From positions 1-11,386 of the forward strand of contig JALOSH010000137.1 in assembly GCA_025458545.1 (NCBI GenBank): a stretch of DNA of 11,386 nt, written 5' to 3'. Shown piece by piece: positions 1-8,735 of this stretch. A program made the position numbers and the translations under genes. The DNA comes from Hydrogenophaga sp. Its GTDB lineage: Bacteria; Pseudomonadota; Gammaproteobacteria; Burkholderiales; Burkholderiaceae. Every line of letters starts with the position of its first letter. The first letter of the stretch is position 1. The notes under the pieces are model-generated. The model was given only the letters and a program-made list of their open reading frames with translations, searched no databases and was not told where the DNA came from.

Positions 1-543
1 CTCTTCGCCCATGGAGGCTTCCACCACGGCGCGGCGGCTCAGCACCACGTTGTTGCGCTTGCGGTCGAGCTTGATGACCTTGAATTCCAGGGTCTTGTTT
101 TCGTACGGGGTCAGATCCTTGGTCGGGCGGCTGTCGACCAGCGAACCCGGCAGGAAGGCGCTGATACCGTTGACCATGACTTTCAGGCCGCCCTTGACCT
201 TGCTGGAGGTCGTGCCGGTGACGAATTCGCCCGACTCGAGCGCTTTTTCCAGCGACATCCACGAAGCGAGGCGCTTGGCCTTGTCGCGCGACAGCAGGGT
301 GTCGCCGAAACCGTTTTCCACGGAGTCGATGGCGACCGACACAAAGTCGCCCACCTGGACTTCGAGCTCACCCAGATCGTTCTTGAATTCGACGAGCGGC
401 ACGTAGGCTTCGGACTTGAGGCCAGCGTTGACCACCACATGGCTGTGCTCGATGCGCACAACTTCAGCGGTGATGACTTCGCCCGAGCGCATCTCAGCGC
501 GTTTCAGGGATTCTTCGAACAGGGCGGCAAAAGATTCAGACAT
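1..543 (-). CDS. rpsA: 30S ribosomal protein S1, N-terminal part (cut by window edge)
   Basis: S1 is the large multidomain RNA-binding protein of the small ribosomal subunit. It helps mRNAs, especially those with weak Shine-Dalgarno sites, bind the 30S subunit. The 181 visible codons run without a stop to the left edge and start [17 protein letters not shown], as S1 proteins do. The first two S1 (OB-fold) domains are covered, at about residues 21-87 and 105-171; by family knowledge these anchor S1 to the ribosome through S2. Conserved stretches include [33 protein letters not shown] and [12 protein letters not shown]. Family members are about 557 residues, so roughly two thirds lies outside. 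The ATG is preceded by AGGA (550-553) with six bases between, which fixes the start. It is the last visible gene of the minus-strand run, 185 bases after aroA-cmk. Confidence 0.97.
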   Translation of the reverse strand, partial: MSESFAALFEESLKRAEMRSGEVITAEVVRIEHSHVVVNAGLKSEAYVPLVEFKNDLGELEVQVGDFVSVAIDSVENGFGDTLLSRDKAKRLASWMSLEKALESGEFVTGTTSSKVKGGLKVMVNGISAFLPGSLVDSRPTKDLTPYENKTLEFKVIKLDRKRNNVVLSRRAVVEASMGEE

Positions 544-728
544 TGAATTTCCTAGAACCACTCAAGCCGTCGGCTCAGCAACCGCGGTGAAGCGGCTGGC
601 AGGGGTGACGACGTTTGGGCGGCGTTGCAATTGCGGTGCGTGACACCGCGGGGTTGGGTGAAAGAACCATCGGGCCTGCGGGCAGAGAACGCCCGGCTGT
701 GCCGTCTGGGCCATCGGTGGTGGTGCGC
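544..728 (-). promoter_or_regulatory. rpsA leader / intergenic region
   Basis: These 185 bases separate aroA-cmk from rpsA. Read on the minus strand they contain a small hairpin (CGGGC/GCCCG, 679-695, loop of seven) not followed by a T-run, so it is not a convincing terminator. Closer to rpsA lie AGCCG/CGGCT repeats (565-575 and 593-597) and the palindrome ACCGCGGT (581-588), which could fold just upstream of the AGGA ribosome site. I find no convincing -35/-10 pair. Leaders before rpsA are known in other bacteria to carry translational autocontrol by S1; that role here is inference only. Confidence 0.35.
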
Positions 729-2744
729 TCAGCGGGCTGAAAACACCGTTTTGCCTTGCCACCAGTCCAGCACCTGCTGGGTCGATTGCTCGATGCCCAG
801 TTCGGAGTTGTCCAGTTGCATGGCGTCTTCAGCGGGCTTGAGCGGTGCGTGGGCCCGGGACGAATCCCGGTGGTCGCGCATTTTCAGGTCTGCCAAAAGA
901 CCGTCGACTGTAGCAGCAATTCCCTTTGAAATCAACTGCTTATGGCGCCGTTGTGCGCGTTGCTCGGCGCTGGCGGTCAGAAACACCTTGAGTGGGGCAT
1001 CGGGGAAGATCACGGTGCCCATGTCGCGTCCGTCGGCCACCAGGCCCGGAAGGCGCCTGAAACCCAGTTGCAGGTTGTGCAGGGCGGCCCGCACGCCCAG
1101 GTGTTGAGACACCCGGGAGGCCATGCCACCGGTGGACTCCAGGCGCAGCGGGTCGGTGATGTCGCGACCACCAAGGAACACCTTGTGGTCTCGGAACGCC
1201 AGCGGCAGTTGAGCGGCCAACCGGGCCAGGGCGGGTTCGTCGTCCAGATCGATGCCCGCATCCTGCGCGGCGAGCGCGGTCGCGCGGTAGAGGGCGCCGG
1301 AGTCCAGCAGGTGGTAGCCCAGCCGCTGCGCCACTTCAGAGGCCAGTGTGCCTTTGCCCGATGCGGTGGGCCCGTCGATGCAGATCACCGGGATGCGCGA
1401 AGGCTCGGCCTGCGAGACTTCGAACAGCGCTTCAAAATAGTCTGGAAAAGTCTTGGCCACGCATTTCGGGTCTTCGATCCGAGCCGGCAGACCGGCCGGG
1501 TTGAAAGCCGCGAGCGAAAAACACATGGCGACGCGGTGGTCGTCGTAGGTGTGGATCGAAGCCGCGCGCCATTCGGTGGGCGGTGTGATGCGGATGAAAT
1601 CGGCACCTTCTTCCACCGTGGCACCGAGCTTGCGGCCTTCGGTCGCCATGGCGGCGATGCGGTCGGTTTCTTTCACGCGCCAGCTGGCGATGTTGCGCAG
1701 CGTGGTGGTGCCCTCGGCGTAGAGCGCCATCACCGCCAGGGTCATGGCCGCATCGGGAATGTGGTTGCAGTCCAGTTCAATGGCCTTGAGCGGCCAGACG
1801 CCGCGGCGGATGTGCATGCGGTTGGCGTCGCCGGACACCTCGGCCCCCATGAGGCGGGCCGCCTCGACGAAACGAATGTCGCCCTGGATGGACGACAGAC
1901 CCACGCCTTCGATGGTGATGCCATCTGTGCCCGGCGTCGGGGGCGCGATCGCGCCCAGCGCGATGAAGTAGCTGGCCGACGAAGCGTCGCCCTCCACATG
2001 GATGCGGCCAGGGGAGGTGTAGCGGCTACCGGCGGGGATGGTGAAGCGTTGCCAGCCATCGCGCCGCACCGCAACGCCGAAGCGTTCGAGCAGGTTGAGC
2101 GTGATCTCGATGTAGGGACGCGAGATCAGTTCACCCACCACCTCGATCACCACGTCCTGCCGAGCCACCAGCGGCAGCGCCAGCAGCAAGGCGGTGAGGA
2201 ACTGGCTCGACACGTCGCCGCGCACGCGGATCGGCTGGTGCAGGCGGAGGGCCTGCACCGAACCGTTGCCCAGCCGCAGTGGCGGGTAGCCTTCCTGGCC
2301 CAGGCAGTCCACCGGGCAACCGAGTTGCCGCAACGCGTCGACCAGATCGCCGATCGGACGCTCGTGCATGCGGGGAATCCCGCTGAGTTCGAAAGCGCCG
2401 CCGTGTTCGCTGGCCAACAGCGCCAGGGCAGCGGTCAGCGGGCGCATGGCCGTACCGGCGTTGCCCAGAAAGAGCCGTGCCTGCTTGACCGGCAGCGCGC
2501 CACCGATGCCGTGCACCCGCAGCGCGCCATCGGGCTGGGGCTCCAGACGGCAACCCAGCTGCGTGAGTGCAGCGAGCATCACCTGCGTGTCGTCGGAGTC
2601 CAGCAGATCGGCGATGTCGGTGTGACCCACGCTCAGGGCGGCCAGCAGCAACACGCGGTTGGAAATGCTCTTGGAGCCGGGCAGGCGAACCGTGCCACCC
2701 GCGCTGGACAGGGAAGGAATGTCGAGGTGATCGATGGCGTACAT
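729..2744 (-). CDS. aroA-cmk: Bifunctional EPSP synthase / cytidylate kinase fusion
   Basis: One 671-residue frame encodes two enzymes. Residues 1 to about 446 are 3-phosphoshikimate 1-carboxyvinyltransferase (shikimate-3-phosphate + PEP to EPSP and phosphate). Motifs are [10 protein letters not shown] (21-30), [11 protein letters not shown] (93-103), HIPDAAMT (328-335, catalytic Asp331), RVKETDR (356-362) and DDHRVAM (401-407). The intact NAGTAMRP motif indicates the class I, normally glyphosate-sensitive type. Residues from about 451 (DNA near 1394 downward) are CMP/dCMP kinase: P-loop [10 protein letters not shown] (457-466), DSGALYR (481-487), [13 protein letters not shown] (571-583). Both halves are full family length (E. 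coli 427 and 227) with almost no linker and no frameshift. The only in-frame start is this ATG, since TAG lies eight codons upstream with no other start between. No Shine-Dalgarno site is visible. tyrA ends 74 bases upstream and rpsA follows. Confidence 0.97.
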   Translation of the reverse strand: MYAIDHLDIPSLSSAGGTVRLPGSKSISNRVLLLAALSVGHTDIADLLDSDDTQVMLAALTQLGCRLEPQPDGALRVHGIGGALPVKQARLFLGNAGTAMRPLTAALALLASEHGGAFELSGIPRMHERPIGDLVDALRQLGCPVDCLGQEGYPPLRLGNGSVQALRLHQPIRVRGDVSSQFLTALLLALPLVARQDVVIEVVGELISRPYIEITLNLLERFGVAVRRDGWQRFTIPAGSRYTSPGRIHVEGDASSASYFIALGAIAPPTPGTDGITIEGVGLSSIQGDIRFVEAARLMGAEVSGDANRMHIRRGVWPLKAIELDCNHIPDAAMTLAVMALYAEGTTTLRNIASWRVKETDRIAAMATEGRKLGATVEEGADFIRITPPTEWRAASIHTYDDHRVAMCFSLAAFNPAGLPARIEDPKCVAKTFPDYFEALFEVSQAEPSRIPVICIDGPTASGKGTLASEVAQRLGYHLLDSGALYRATALAAQDAGIDLDDEPALARLAAQLPLAFRDHKVFLGGRDITDPLRLESTGGMASRVSQHLGVRAALHNLQLGFRRLPGLVADGRDMGTVIFPDAPLKVFLTASAEQRAQRRHKQLISKGIAATVDGLLADLKMRDHRDSSRAHAPLKPAEDAMQLDNSELGIEQSTQQVLDWWQGKTVFSAR

Positions 2745-2818
2745 GCGCGGTGAAGAGGCTTGCGGCTACAAAAGCGCGGCAGCGGCTGCGGGACGGCAGA
2801 CCGGCGCCGGGTGGTCGA

Positions 2819-3715
2819 TCAGCTTTGCGGCTTGATGGCGGTCATGCGCCAGTGGGCACGTGCGCTGCTGGCCTTGTCGATCAGGGCTTCCAGCGCATCC
2901 GGATCGCCGTTGGTGATGGCGGTCTCCAGCGCATGCAGGGCGCGCTGGAACTGTTTGGACTGAGCGAGCAGTTCTTCGCGATTGGACACCAGGATGTCGC
3001 GCCAGACGCTCGGGTCGCTCGCGGCGATGCGGGTGAAATCGCGAAAGCCCGGGCCAGCGAGCGAGAGAAACTCCGGTCCTTGTTGTTGACCCTGGATGGC
3101 GTTCATCAGGGCGAATGCAATCAGGTGTGGCAGGTGGCTCACGGCGGCGTAGGCGGCATCGTGGGCTTCGGGCGACATGTGTTTGACATGGCACCCCAGA
3201 GCGGTCCAGACCTGCTGGGCCTTTTCGAGCTGTGCCGTGAGCGTGCGTTCGATGGGCGTGAGGATGACCTGGCGACCCTGGTAGAGGTCGGCGTCGGCGT
3301 GCTCGACACCCGCCAGCTCCTTGCCGGCGATGGGGTGCGCTGGAACAAACACACCCACCTGGTCCTTCAACACCCGGCGTGCCGCATCGATCACCTCGCG
3401 CTTGGTCGACCCCACGTCCATCACCAGGGTGTTCTTGTTCACCAGGTGGCGGATCGCTTTGAACGTGGCTTCCGAAGCCGACACCGGAACCGCGACCAGC
3501 ACCAGGTCGGCACCCGATACGGCCAACAGCGCAGAAGGCGCTTCGACATCGATCACGCCCATCTGTCGTGCACGTTCGGTGGTGGACGGCGACTTGCTGT
3601 ACCCCACCACCCGCTTGACCAGACCGGCCTTCTTCATGGCCAGGGCAAAAGAGCCACCCATCAAGCCGCAGCCAATCAGGCCGAGTTGTTCGAATTTCAG
3701 GGCGGGTGCGGACAT
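2819..3715 (-). CDS. tyrA: Prephenate dehydrogenase
   Basis: Oxidatively decarboxylates prephenate to 4-hydroxyphenylpyruvate on the tyrosine branch, in the cytoplasm. The 298-residue protein opens with a Rossmann fold, GLIGCGLMGGS (12-22), followed by DVGSTKREV (100-108), the active-site loop HPIAGKE (127-133) with the catalytic-type His127, and the C-terminal helical dimerisation domain with SHLPHL (193-198) and GPGFRDFTRIA (221-231). No chorismate mutase or ACT domain is fused, so this is the stand-alone TyrA form. After strand beta-2 the sequence is VVGYSKS with no acidic residue, which may permit NADP+; that is only a hint. The ATG at 3715 was chosen because it matches the family N-terminus, has GGTGA upstream and lies one base after the pheA stop. 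An ATG 15 codons further upstream would overlap pheA and adds unrelated residues. Confidence 0.96.
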   Translation of the reverse strand: MSAPALKFEQLGLIGCGLMGGSFALAMKKAGLVKRVVGYSKSPSTTERARQMGVIDVEAPSALLAVSGADLVLVAVPVSASEATFKAIRHLVNKNTLVMDVGSTKREVIDAARRVLKDQVGVFVPAHPIAGKELAGVEHADADLYQGRQVILTPIERTLTAQLEKAQQVWTALGCHVKHMSPEAHDAAYAAVSHLPHLIAFALMNAIQGQQQGPEFLSLAGPGFRDFTRIAASDPSVWRDILVSNREELLAQSKQFQRALHALETAITNGDPDALEALIDKASSARAHWRMTAIKPQS

Positions 3716-3716
3716 G

Positions 3717-4814
3717 TCATTCACCGACTGGGTAGGCGCCCAGCACTTTGTAGAAGGCACACAGGCCCTGGAGTTGCTGGAGCGCTGCCGCTACATGGGG
3801 TTGCGAGGGGTGGCCCGCCACATCGATGTAGAAGTAATACTCCCACTGGCCCGATTTGGCGGGGCGCGATTCGAAGCGTGTCATCGACACACCGTTGTTC
3901 TTCAACGGCACCAGCAGGTCGTGCACCGCGCCGGGCCGGTTCGGCACCGACACCACCAGGCTGGTGCAGTCCCTGCCGGAAGCGGGGGGCATGGCCAGCG
4001 TTTGCGGCAGACAGATGATGGCAAAGCGGGTCCGGTTGTAGGCCTCGTCCTGGATGGCGTGGGCCACGATGTGGAGCCCGAACTGAGCCGCGGCACGTTC
4101 GCTGGCCAGCCCCGCCCAGGCGGAATTCGTCGCCGCCAGGCGCGCGCCCTCGGCGTTGCTGGACACGGCACGCCGCTCGGCGTTGGGAAGGTGCTGGCTC
4201 AGCCAGTTCTGGCACTGCGCCAGCGCTTGGGGGTGCGCCATCACAACTTCAATGCCGTCGAGGTGGTTCACCTGCCGCAACAGGTTGTGCCGCACCAGCA
4301 GGCTCACTTCGCCGACCACGTGCACCGGCGAGCGCAGGAACAGATCGAGTGAGCGGGCCACCACGCCTTCGGTGGAGTTCTCCATGCCGACCACGCCGTA
4401 CTGCGCGGTGCCGGCGGCGGTGGCATGGAAGACCTCGTCGAAGTTGGCGCAATAAATCAGGTTCGCGGCGCTGCCAAAGAACTCGATCGCCGCCTGTTCG
4501 CAGAAGGTGCCTTGCGGTCCGAGCACCGCCACCCGCTGCGGCGCTTCCAGCGCCAGGCAGGCCGACATGATTTCGCGCCAGATCGACGCCACATGCTGGT
4601 TCTGCAGCGGGCCCTGGTTGGCGGCCTGGATCTTGTCGATCACCTGCGCCACCCTATCCGGCCGGAAAAAGGGGGATCCCTCGGCGCGCTTGATCTCGCC
4701 GACCTGTTCGGCCACCTGGGCGCGCTGGTTGAGCAGAGAGAGCAGTTGCTGATCCAGCGCGTCGATCTGGATGCGCAGCGCACCAAGCGCTTCAGACTGG
4801 GTCGGTTGGGTCAT
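3717..4814 (-). CDS. pheA: Chorismate mutase / prephenate dehydratase (P-protein)
   Basis: Bifunctional enzyme of phenylalanine synthesis: chorismate to prephenate, then prephenate to phenylpyruvate. The 365 residues divide into an AroQ-type chorismate mutase (about 8-90, [20 protein letters not shown]), a prephenate dehydratase domain (about 94-275) with LGPQGTF (98-104), ENSTEG (145-150) and NRTRF (260-264), whose Thr-Arg-Phe is the catalytic signature, and a C-terminal ACT domain (about 283-362) with PNRPGAV and ESRP (315-318). ESRP is part of the phenylalanine site in the family, so feedback inhibition by Phe is expected. The start is the ATG inside ATGA shared with the serC stop (4811-4814), giving [14 protein letters not shown]. 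The frame stays open far upstream, but those residues are only serC read out of frame. No Shine-Dalgarno site is visible, so coupling to serC is likely. Confidence 0.97.
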   Translation of the reverse strand: MTQPTQSEALGALRIQIDALDQQLLSLLNQRAQVAEQVGEIKRAEGSPFFRPDRVAQVIDKIQAANQGPLQNQHVASIWREIMSACLALEAPQRVAVLGPQGTFCEQAAIEFFGSAANLIYCANFDEVFHATAAGTAQYGVVGMENSTEGVVARSLDLFLRSPVHVVGEVSLLVRHNLLRQVNHLDGIEVVMAHPQALAQCQNWLSQHLPNAERRAVSSNAEGARLAATNSAWAGLASERAAAQFGLHIVAHAIQDEAYNRTRFAIICLPQTLAMPPASGRDCTSLVVSVPNRPGAVHDLLVPLKNNGVSMTRFESRPAKSGQWEYYFYIDVAGHPSQPHVAAALQQLQGLCAFYKVLGAYPVGE

Positions 4815-5920
4815 GCTTGTGTCTGTTCGAATTCGCGCATGTAGTTCACCAGCGCTTGCACGCCCGACAACGGCATGGCGTTGTAAAGGCTGGCGCGCAT
4901 GCCACCGACCGATTTGTGGCCTTTGAGCTGCAGCAGGCCACGCGCCTTGGCGCCCTCCAGGAACGCATCGTTTCGTTCTTGGTTGCGCAGAAAGAAGGGT
5001 ACGTTCATGCGCGAGCGGCAGTTCTTGGCGACCTTGTTCACATAGAACTGAGATTGGTCGATGAAGTTGTAGAGCAACGCAGCCTTCGACTGGTTGCGCG
5101 CTTCCATGGCCGCAATACCGGTCAGGGAGCCTTCTGTCTGTCGCTTGAGCCACTGGAAGGTCAGACCCGCCATGTAGATGCTGAAGGTCGGCGGCGTGTT
5201 GTACATCGACGCGTTGTCGGCCACGGTCTTGTAGTCGAACGCGCTCGGACAAACCGACAACGACCGACCCAGCAGGTCTTCGCGCACCACCACCAGCGTC
5301 AAACCAGCGGGGCCGAGGTTCTTCTGTGCGCCGCCGAAGGCCAGGCCGACGCGGCTCCAGTCCACCGGTCGCGAAGCCACGTGCGAAGAAAAATCGATCA
5401 CCAGGGGTGCCCGGGTGCCCAGCGCCTGGAGATCGGGCAGCTCATGGAACTCCACACCGTGGATGGTTTCGTTGCTGCAGATGTGCACGTACTGCGCATC
5501 CGGCCGGAGCGACCAGCTGGCGGGTGGGGGCAGGCTTGTGTGGCCGTCGGCCTCGTTGCTGGCGATCACGGCAGGCGCGGCGTACTTGCGAGCCTCCTGG
5601 GCCGACTTCTGGCTCCAGCTGCCGGTGACCACGAAGTCGACGGCACCACCCCGCGAGAGGTTCAGCGGGACGATGGCGTTCTCGGCCAGCCCGCCGCCCT
5701 GCATGAACAGAATACGAAAGTTGGTGGGCACCCGCAGCAGTTCTCGCAAGTCGGCTTCGGCCTGAGCCGCAATCGACATGAACTCCTTGCCTCGGTGGCT
5801 CATCTCCATCACGCCCATGCCGCTGCCGTGCCAGTCCAGCATTTCAGCCGCCGCCTGTTGCAGCACCTCTTCGGGCATGGCGGCCGGTCCGGCCGAGAAA
5901 TTGAAGGGTCGCTGTGTCAT
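4811..5920 (-). CDS. serC: Phosphoserine aminotransferase
   Basis: PLP enzyme that transaminates 3-phosphohydroxypyruvate with glutamate to give phosphoserine. In proteobacteria the same enzyme also acts in the DXP-dependent PLP pathway (the PdxF role). The 369-residue length is normal. Seen: [14 protein letters not shown] (7-20), SHRGKEF (41-47), [16 protein letters not shown] (73-88, a betaproteobacterial version of the cofactor phosphate loop), Trp102, IDFSSH (175-180) with Asp176 for the pyridine nitrogen, [11 protein letters not shown] (196-206) with the PLP Lys200, NTPPTFSIY (241-249) and [16 protein letters not shown] (334-349). The ATG overlaps the gyrA stop as ATGA (5917-5920), and its own stop overlaps the pheA start the same way, so translation of the three is probably coupled. 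It supplies serine and PLP, which the aromatic aminotransferases need. Confidence 0.97.
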   Translation of the reverse strand: MTQRPFNFSAGPAAMPEEVLQQAAAEMLDWHGSGMGVMEMSHRGKEFMSIAAQAEADLRELLRVPTNFRILFMQGGGLAENAIVPLNLSRGGAVDFVVTGSWSQKSAQEARKYAAPAVIASNEADGHTSLPPPASWSLRPDAQYVHICSNETIHGVEFHELPDLQALGTRAPLVIDFSSHVASRPVDWSRVGLAFGGAQKNLGPAGLTLVVVREDLLGRSLSVCPSAFDYKTVADNASMYNTPPTFSIYMAGLTFQWLKRQTEGSLTGIAAMEARNQSKAALLYNFIDQSQFYVNKVAKNCRSRMNVPFFLRNQERNDAFLEGAKARGLLQLKGHKSVGGMRASLYNAMPLSGVQALVNYMREFEQTQA

Positions 5921-8475
5921 TCGGCAGGGTCCGTCGACTCGTCCCCGCCGTCGTTCGCATCGGTTGCGCCCACGTCGATGTTGGCGTCGTTCTCGACGAT
6001 GCGCTGCAGGCCCGACAGCTCCGCGCCTTCGTCCAGCGCGATCAGGGTCACGCCCTGGGTGGCGCGGCCCATCTCGCGGATCTCGCTGACCCGGGTGCGA
6101 ACCAGCACGCCCTTGCCCTTGGTGCCACGGCCGTGGCGGGTGTATTCGCCGATCGGAGTGCGTTTGCCGTAGCCATTGATGGTCGCGGTCAGAACGCTTT
6201 GCTGCTCGTCCTCGGCCACCAGCATGGCGATCACGCTCTGGCCATCTTCGATCATCATGCCGCGAACGCCGCGGGCGTTTCGGCCCATCGGGCGCACATC
6301 GTTTTCATCGAAGCGCACGGCCTTGCCACCGTCGCTGAACAGCATCACGTCGTGCTGGCCGTCGGTGAGTGCCGCGCCGATCAGGAAGTCGCCTTCGTCC
6401 AGGTCGACCGCAATGATGCCGGCCTTGCGCGGGTTGCTGAATTCGTCGAGCGAGGTCTTCTTCACGGTGCCCATGCTGGTGGCCATGAACACGTAACGGT
6501 TGTCCGGAAAGCTGCGGGCCTCACCTGTGAGTGGCAGCACCACGTTGATCTTCTCGCCTTCCTGCAGCGGGAACATGTTGACGATGGGGCGACCGCGCGA
6601 ACCGCGCGAGCCAGCGGGCACTTCCCACACCTTGAGCCAGTACAGGCGGCCCCGGTTGGAGAAGCACAGGATGTAGTCGTGCGTGTTGGCGATGAAGAGC
6701 TGGTCGATCCAGTCGTCTTCTTTGGTCGCTGTGGCCTGCTTGCCGCGCCCCCCACGTTTCTGTGCCCGGTATTCCGACAGTGGCTGGCTCTTGATGTAGC
6801 CGCTGTGGGACAGCGTCACCACCATGTCGGTCGGCGTGATCAGGTCTTCGGTGCTCAGGTCTTGCGCGCTGTGCTCGATCTCGCTGCGGCGGGCCCCCAG
6901 CTTGGTCTGGCCGAACTCGTTTTTCACCGCCACCAGCTCCTCGCCGATGATGGTCGAGACCCGTTCCGGCCGGGCCAGGATGTCCAGCAGGTCGTCGATG
7001 ACGGCCATCACATCTTTGTATTCGGCGACGATCTTGTCCTGCTCCAGCCCGGTCAGGCGTTGCAAGCGCATCTGCAGAATTTCTTGTGCCTGTGTCTCCG
7101 AGAGGCGGTACAAACCATCGGCCTGCATGCCGAACTCGCGCTCCAGGCCGTCGGGTCGGTAGTCGTCGGCGCTGACCGTGCCGCCATCGGCGCGCGATCG
7201 CGTAAGCATCTCGCGCACCAAAGCACTGTCCCAGCTGCGGGTCATGAGTTCGGCCTTGGCCACCGGCGGGGTGGGGCTCTCACGGATGATCTTGATGAAC
7301 TCGTCGATGTTGGCCAGTGCAACCGCCAGGCCTTCGAGCACATGGCCGCGCTCGCGCGCCTTGCGCAGTTCGAACACCGTGCGCCGGGTCACCACCTCGC
7401 GGCGGTGCTCCAGGAAGACCGTGATCAGGTCCTTCAGGTTGCACAGTTTGGGCTGACCGTCGATCAGCGCCACCATGTTGATACCAAAGGTGTCCTGCAG
7501 TTGCGTTTGCTTGTACAGGTTGTTGAGCACGACCTCGGGCACTTCGCCGCGTTTCAGCTCGATCACCAGGCGCATGCCCGATTTGTCGGACTCGTCCTGG
7601 ATGTGGCTGATGCCCTCGATTTTTTTCTCGTGCACCAGTTCGGCGATGCGCTCCTGGAGCGTCTTCTTGTTCACCTGGTAGGGCAGCTCGTCCACGATGA
7701 TCGACTGCCGTTGCCCCTTGTCGATCTCTTCGAAATGGCATTTGGCACGCATCACCACACGACCGCGGCCGGTGCGGTAGCCATCCTTCACGCCGTTGAC
7801 GCCGTAAATGATGCTGCCGGTGGGAAAGTCCGGCGCCGGAATGATCTCCATCAGCTCATCGATCGAGCAATCCGGGTTTTTCAGAGCGTGAAGGCAGGCA
7901 TCCACCGCTTCGTTGAGGTTGTGTGGCGGAATGTTGGTGGCCATGCCCACGGCAATGCCGCCCGAGCCGTTGACCAGCAGATTGGGGAACCGTGCCGGCA
8001 AGACCAGCGGTTCTTTTTCCGAACCATCGTAGTTCGGCCCAAAGTTGACCGTTTCTTTGTCGATATCGGCCAGCATTTCGTGCGCGATTTTCGACATGCG
8101 GATTTCGGTGTACCGCATCGCGGCGGCATTGTCTCCATCGACCGATCCGAAATTGCCCTGGCCATCCACCAGCATGTGGCGCAACGAAAAGTCCTGCGCC
8201 ATGCGAACAATGGTGTCGTACACCGCGCTGTCGCCGTGCGGGTGGTACTTACCGATCACGTCACCGACGATACGCGCCGATTTCTTGTACGGCCGGTTCC
8301 AGTCGTTGTTCAGTTCGTGCATGGCGAACAGCACGCGGCGGTGAACCGGCTTCAAGCCGTCGCGCGCATCGGGCAGGGCACGTCCGACGATCACGCTCAT
8401 CGCGTAATCCAGGTAGCTGCGGCGCATCTCCTCTTCCAGGCTGATGGGGAGTGTCTCTTTGGCGAACTGGGTCAT
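5917..8475 (-). CDS. gyrA: DNA gyrase subunit A
   Basis: Breakage-reunion subunit of gyrase (A2B2), which introduces negative supercoils with ATP hydrolysed by GyrB. The 852 residues include the winged-helix/tower region with catalytic Tyr122 in MRYTEIR, the quinolone region [13 protein letters not shown] with Ser83 and Asp87 as in sensitive E. coli, the coiled-coil arm, and the C-terminal beta-pinwheel (from about 540) with the GyrA box QKRGGRG (572-578). The GyrA box separates gyrase from ParC. It has Lys where the usual second residue is Arg, a conservative change. The tail after 826 is acidic ([12 protein letters not shown]). The ATG matches the family N-terminus. No Shine-Dalgarno site lies in the pyrimidine-rich sequence before it. 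First gene of the minus-strand run; serC overlaps by ATGA. Confidence 0.98.
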   Translation of the reverse strand: MTQFAKETLPISLEEEMRRSYLDYAMSVIVGRALPDARDGLKPVHRRVLFAMHELNNDWNRPYKKSARIVGDVIGKYHPHGDSAVYDTIVRMAQDFSLRHMLVDGQGNFGSVDGDNAAAMRYTEIRMSKIAHEMLADIDKETVNFGPNYDGSEKEPLVLPARFPNLLVNGSGGIAVGMATNIPPHNLNEAVDACLHALKNPDCSIDELMEIIPAPDFPTGSIIYGVNGVKDGYRTGRGRVVMRAKCHFEEIDKGQRQSIIVDELPYQVNKKTLQERIAELVHEKKIEGISHIQDESDKSGMRLVIELKRGEVPEVVLNNLYKQTQLQDTFGINMVALIDGQPKLCNLKDLITVFLEHRREVVTRRTVFELRKARERGHVLEGLAVALANIDEFIKIIRESPTPPVAKAELMTRSWDSALVREMLTRSRADGGTVSADDYRPDGLEREFGMQADGLYRLSETQAQEILQMRLQRLTGLEQDKIVAEYKDVMAVIDDLLDILARPERVSTIIGEELVAVKNEFGQTKLGARRSEIEHSAQDLSTEDLITPTDMVVTLSHSGYIKSQPLSEYRAQKRGGRGKQATATKEDDWIDQLFIANTHDYILCFSNRGRLYWLKVWEVPAGSRGSRGRPIVNMFPLQEGEKINVVLPLTGEARSFPDNRYVFMATSMGTVKKTSLDEFSNPRKAGIIAVDLDEGDFLIGAALTDGQHDVMLFSDGGKAVRFDENDVRPMGRNARGVRGMMIEDGQSVIAMLVAEDEQQSVLTATINGYGKRTPIGEYTRHGRGTKGKGVLVRTRVSEIREMGRATQGVTLIALDEGAELSGLQRIVENDANIDVGATDANDGGDESTDPAE

Positions 8476-8519
8476 GTGCTGAAGATGGAGTGCGTGAAGG
8501 AGCCCGAGAGCAACGCGAC

Positions 8520-8525
8520 ATTTTA
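8520..8525 (-). promoter_or_regulatory. Candidate gyrA -10 element
   Basis: Read on the minus strand this is TAAAAT, five of six bases of the TATAAT consensus, ending 44 bases before the gyrA ATG. Transcription would start near 8513 and leave a leader of about 38 bases. No good -35 hexamer is found 16-18 bases upstream, so the promoter may be activator-helped or the call may be wrong. Confidence 0.4.
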
Positions 8526-8560
8526 GTGGGGCAGGGCGGTGCGACTCGCGACACTCTTTT

Positions 8561-8576
8561 GTTGTTCATCAACAAC
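8561..8576. promoter_or_regulatory. Perfect 16-base palindrome between gyrA and ompA
   Basis: GTTGTT and AACAAC form a perfect inverted repeat around a four-base centre, CATC. It lies about 36 bases upstream of the candidate gyrA -10 and about 70 bases upstream of the candidate ompA -10. No T-run follows either side, so it is not a terminator. The symmetry and position suggest an operator for a dimeric regulator; the regulator is unknown to me. Confidence 0.35.
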
Positions 8577-8645
8577 GGATGTTGGTGTAGGTCCAAAGTG
8601 GTGACGTGGCCCAAAAAGGGTGTCGGAGGTCCGGCCTCACGCTTG

Positions 8646-8654
8646 TGGCACAAT
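8646..8654 (+). promoter_or_regulatory. Candidate extended -10 of the ompA promoter
   Basis: TGGCACAAT has the TGn extension followed by a hexamer with four of six consensus matches, in an AT-rich island (CACAATAAATTC) within GC-rich sequence. A start near 8661 would leave a leader of about 75 bases before the ompA ATG. No recognisable -35 is seen. A shift of a few bases, with TAAATT as the -10, is equally possible. Confidence 0.35.
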
Positions 8655-8661
8655 AAATTCA

Positions 8662-8733
8662 ACGTTTTGAGTGGTGGTCACTTCAAGCGTCATTGTTGTT
8701 AGCCAGCCCTTCTCGGGCTTACCAAGAGGAAAA
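8662..8733 (+). promoter_or_regulatory. ompA 5' leader with two hairpins and ribosome-binding site
   Basis: The first fold (8662-8690) pairs ACG..TTGAGTG with CACtTCAAgCGT around the loop GTGGT, with small bulges. The second (8705-8719) pairs AGCCC with GGGCT around TTCTC. Immediately after comes AAGAGGAAAA (8724-8733) with AGGA five bases from the ATG, a strong ribosome site. Stable 5' hairpins next to an open ribosome site are known to prolong ompA mRNA life in E. coli; the same effect here is inference. Confidence 0.45.
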
Positions 8734-8735
8734 CC

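Noticed and set aside
679..695. Hairpin after aroA-cmk considered as a terminator
   Set aside because: The stem is only five pairs and no T-run follows on the minus strand.
942..2753. A 603-codon open frame opposite aroA-cmk, and similar long frames at 2567-4018 and 4817-6172
   Set aside because: The frame at 942 is codon-aligned opposite aroA-cmk for the same reason as opposite gyrA. All three cover recognised genes, have no ribosome site and show no domain.
3716..3760. Extension of tyrA by 15 codons to an ATG at 3760
   Set aside because: It would overlap pheA and add residues that are pheA sequence out of frame; the ATG at 3715 fits the family and has GGTGA upstream.
4815..5252. Extension of pheA upstream to an ATG at 5252
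   Set aside because: The added residues are serC read in another frame. The PheA family N-terminus starts at the ATG at 4814.
5914..8526. An 870-codon open frame on the plus strand opposite all of gyrA
   Set aside because: It is codon-aligned with gyrA. Stops in it would require TTA, CTA or TCA codons in gyrA, which GC-rich genomes avoid. Its product is His/Gln/Val/Ala-rich low-complexity with no known domain.
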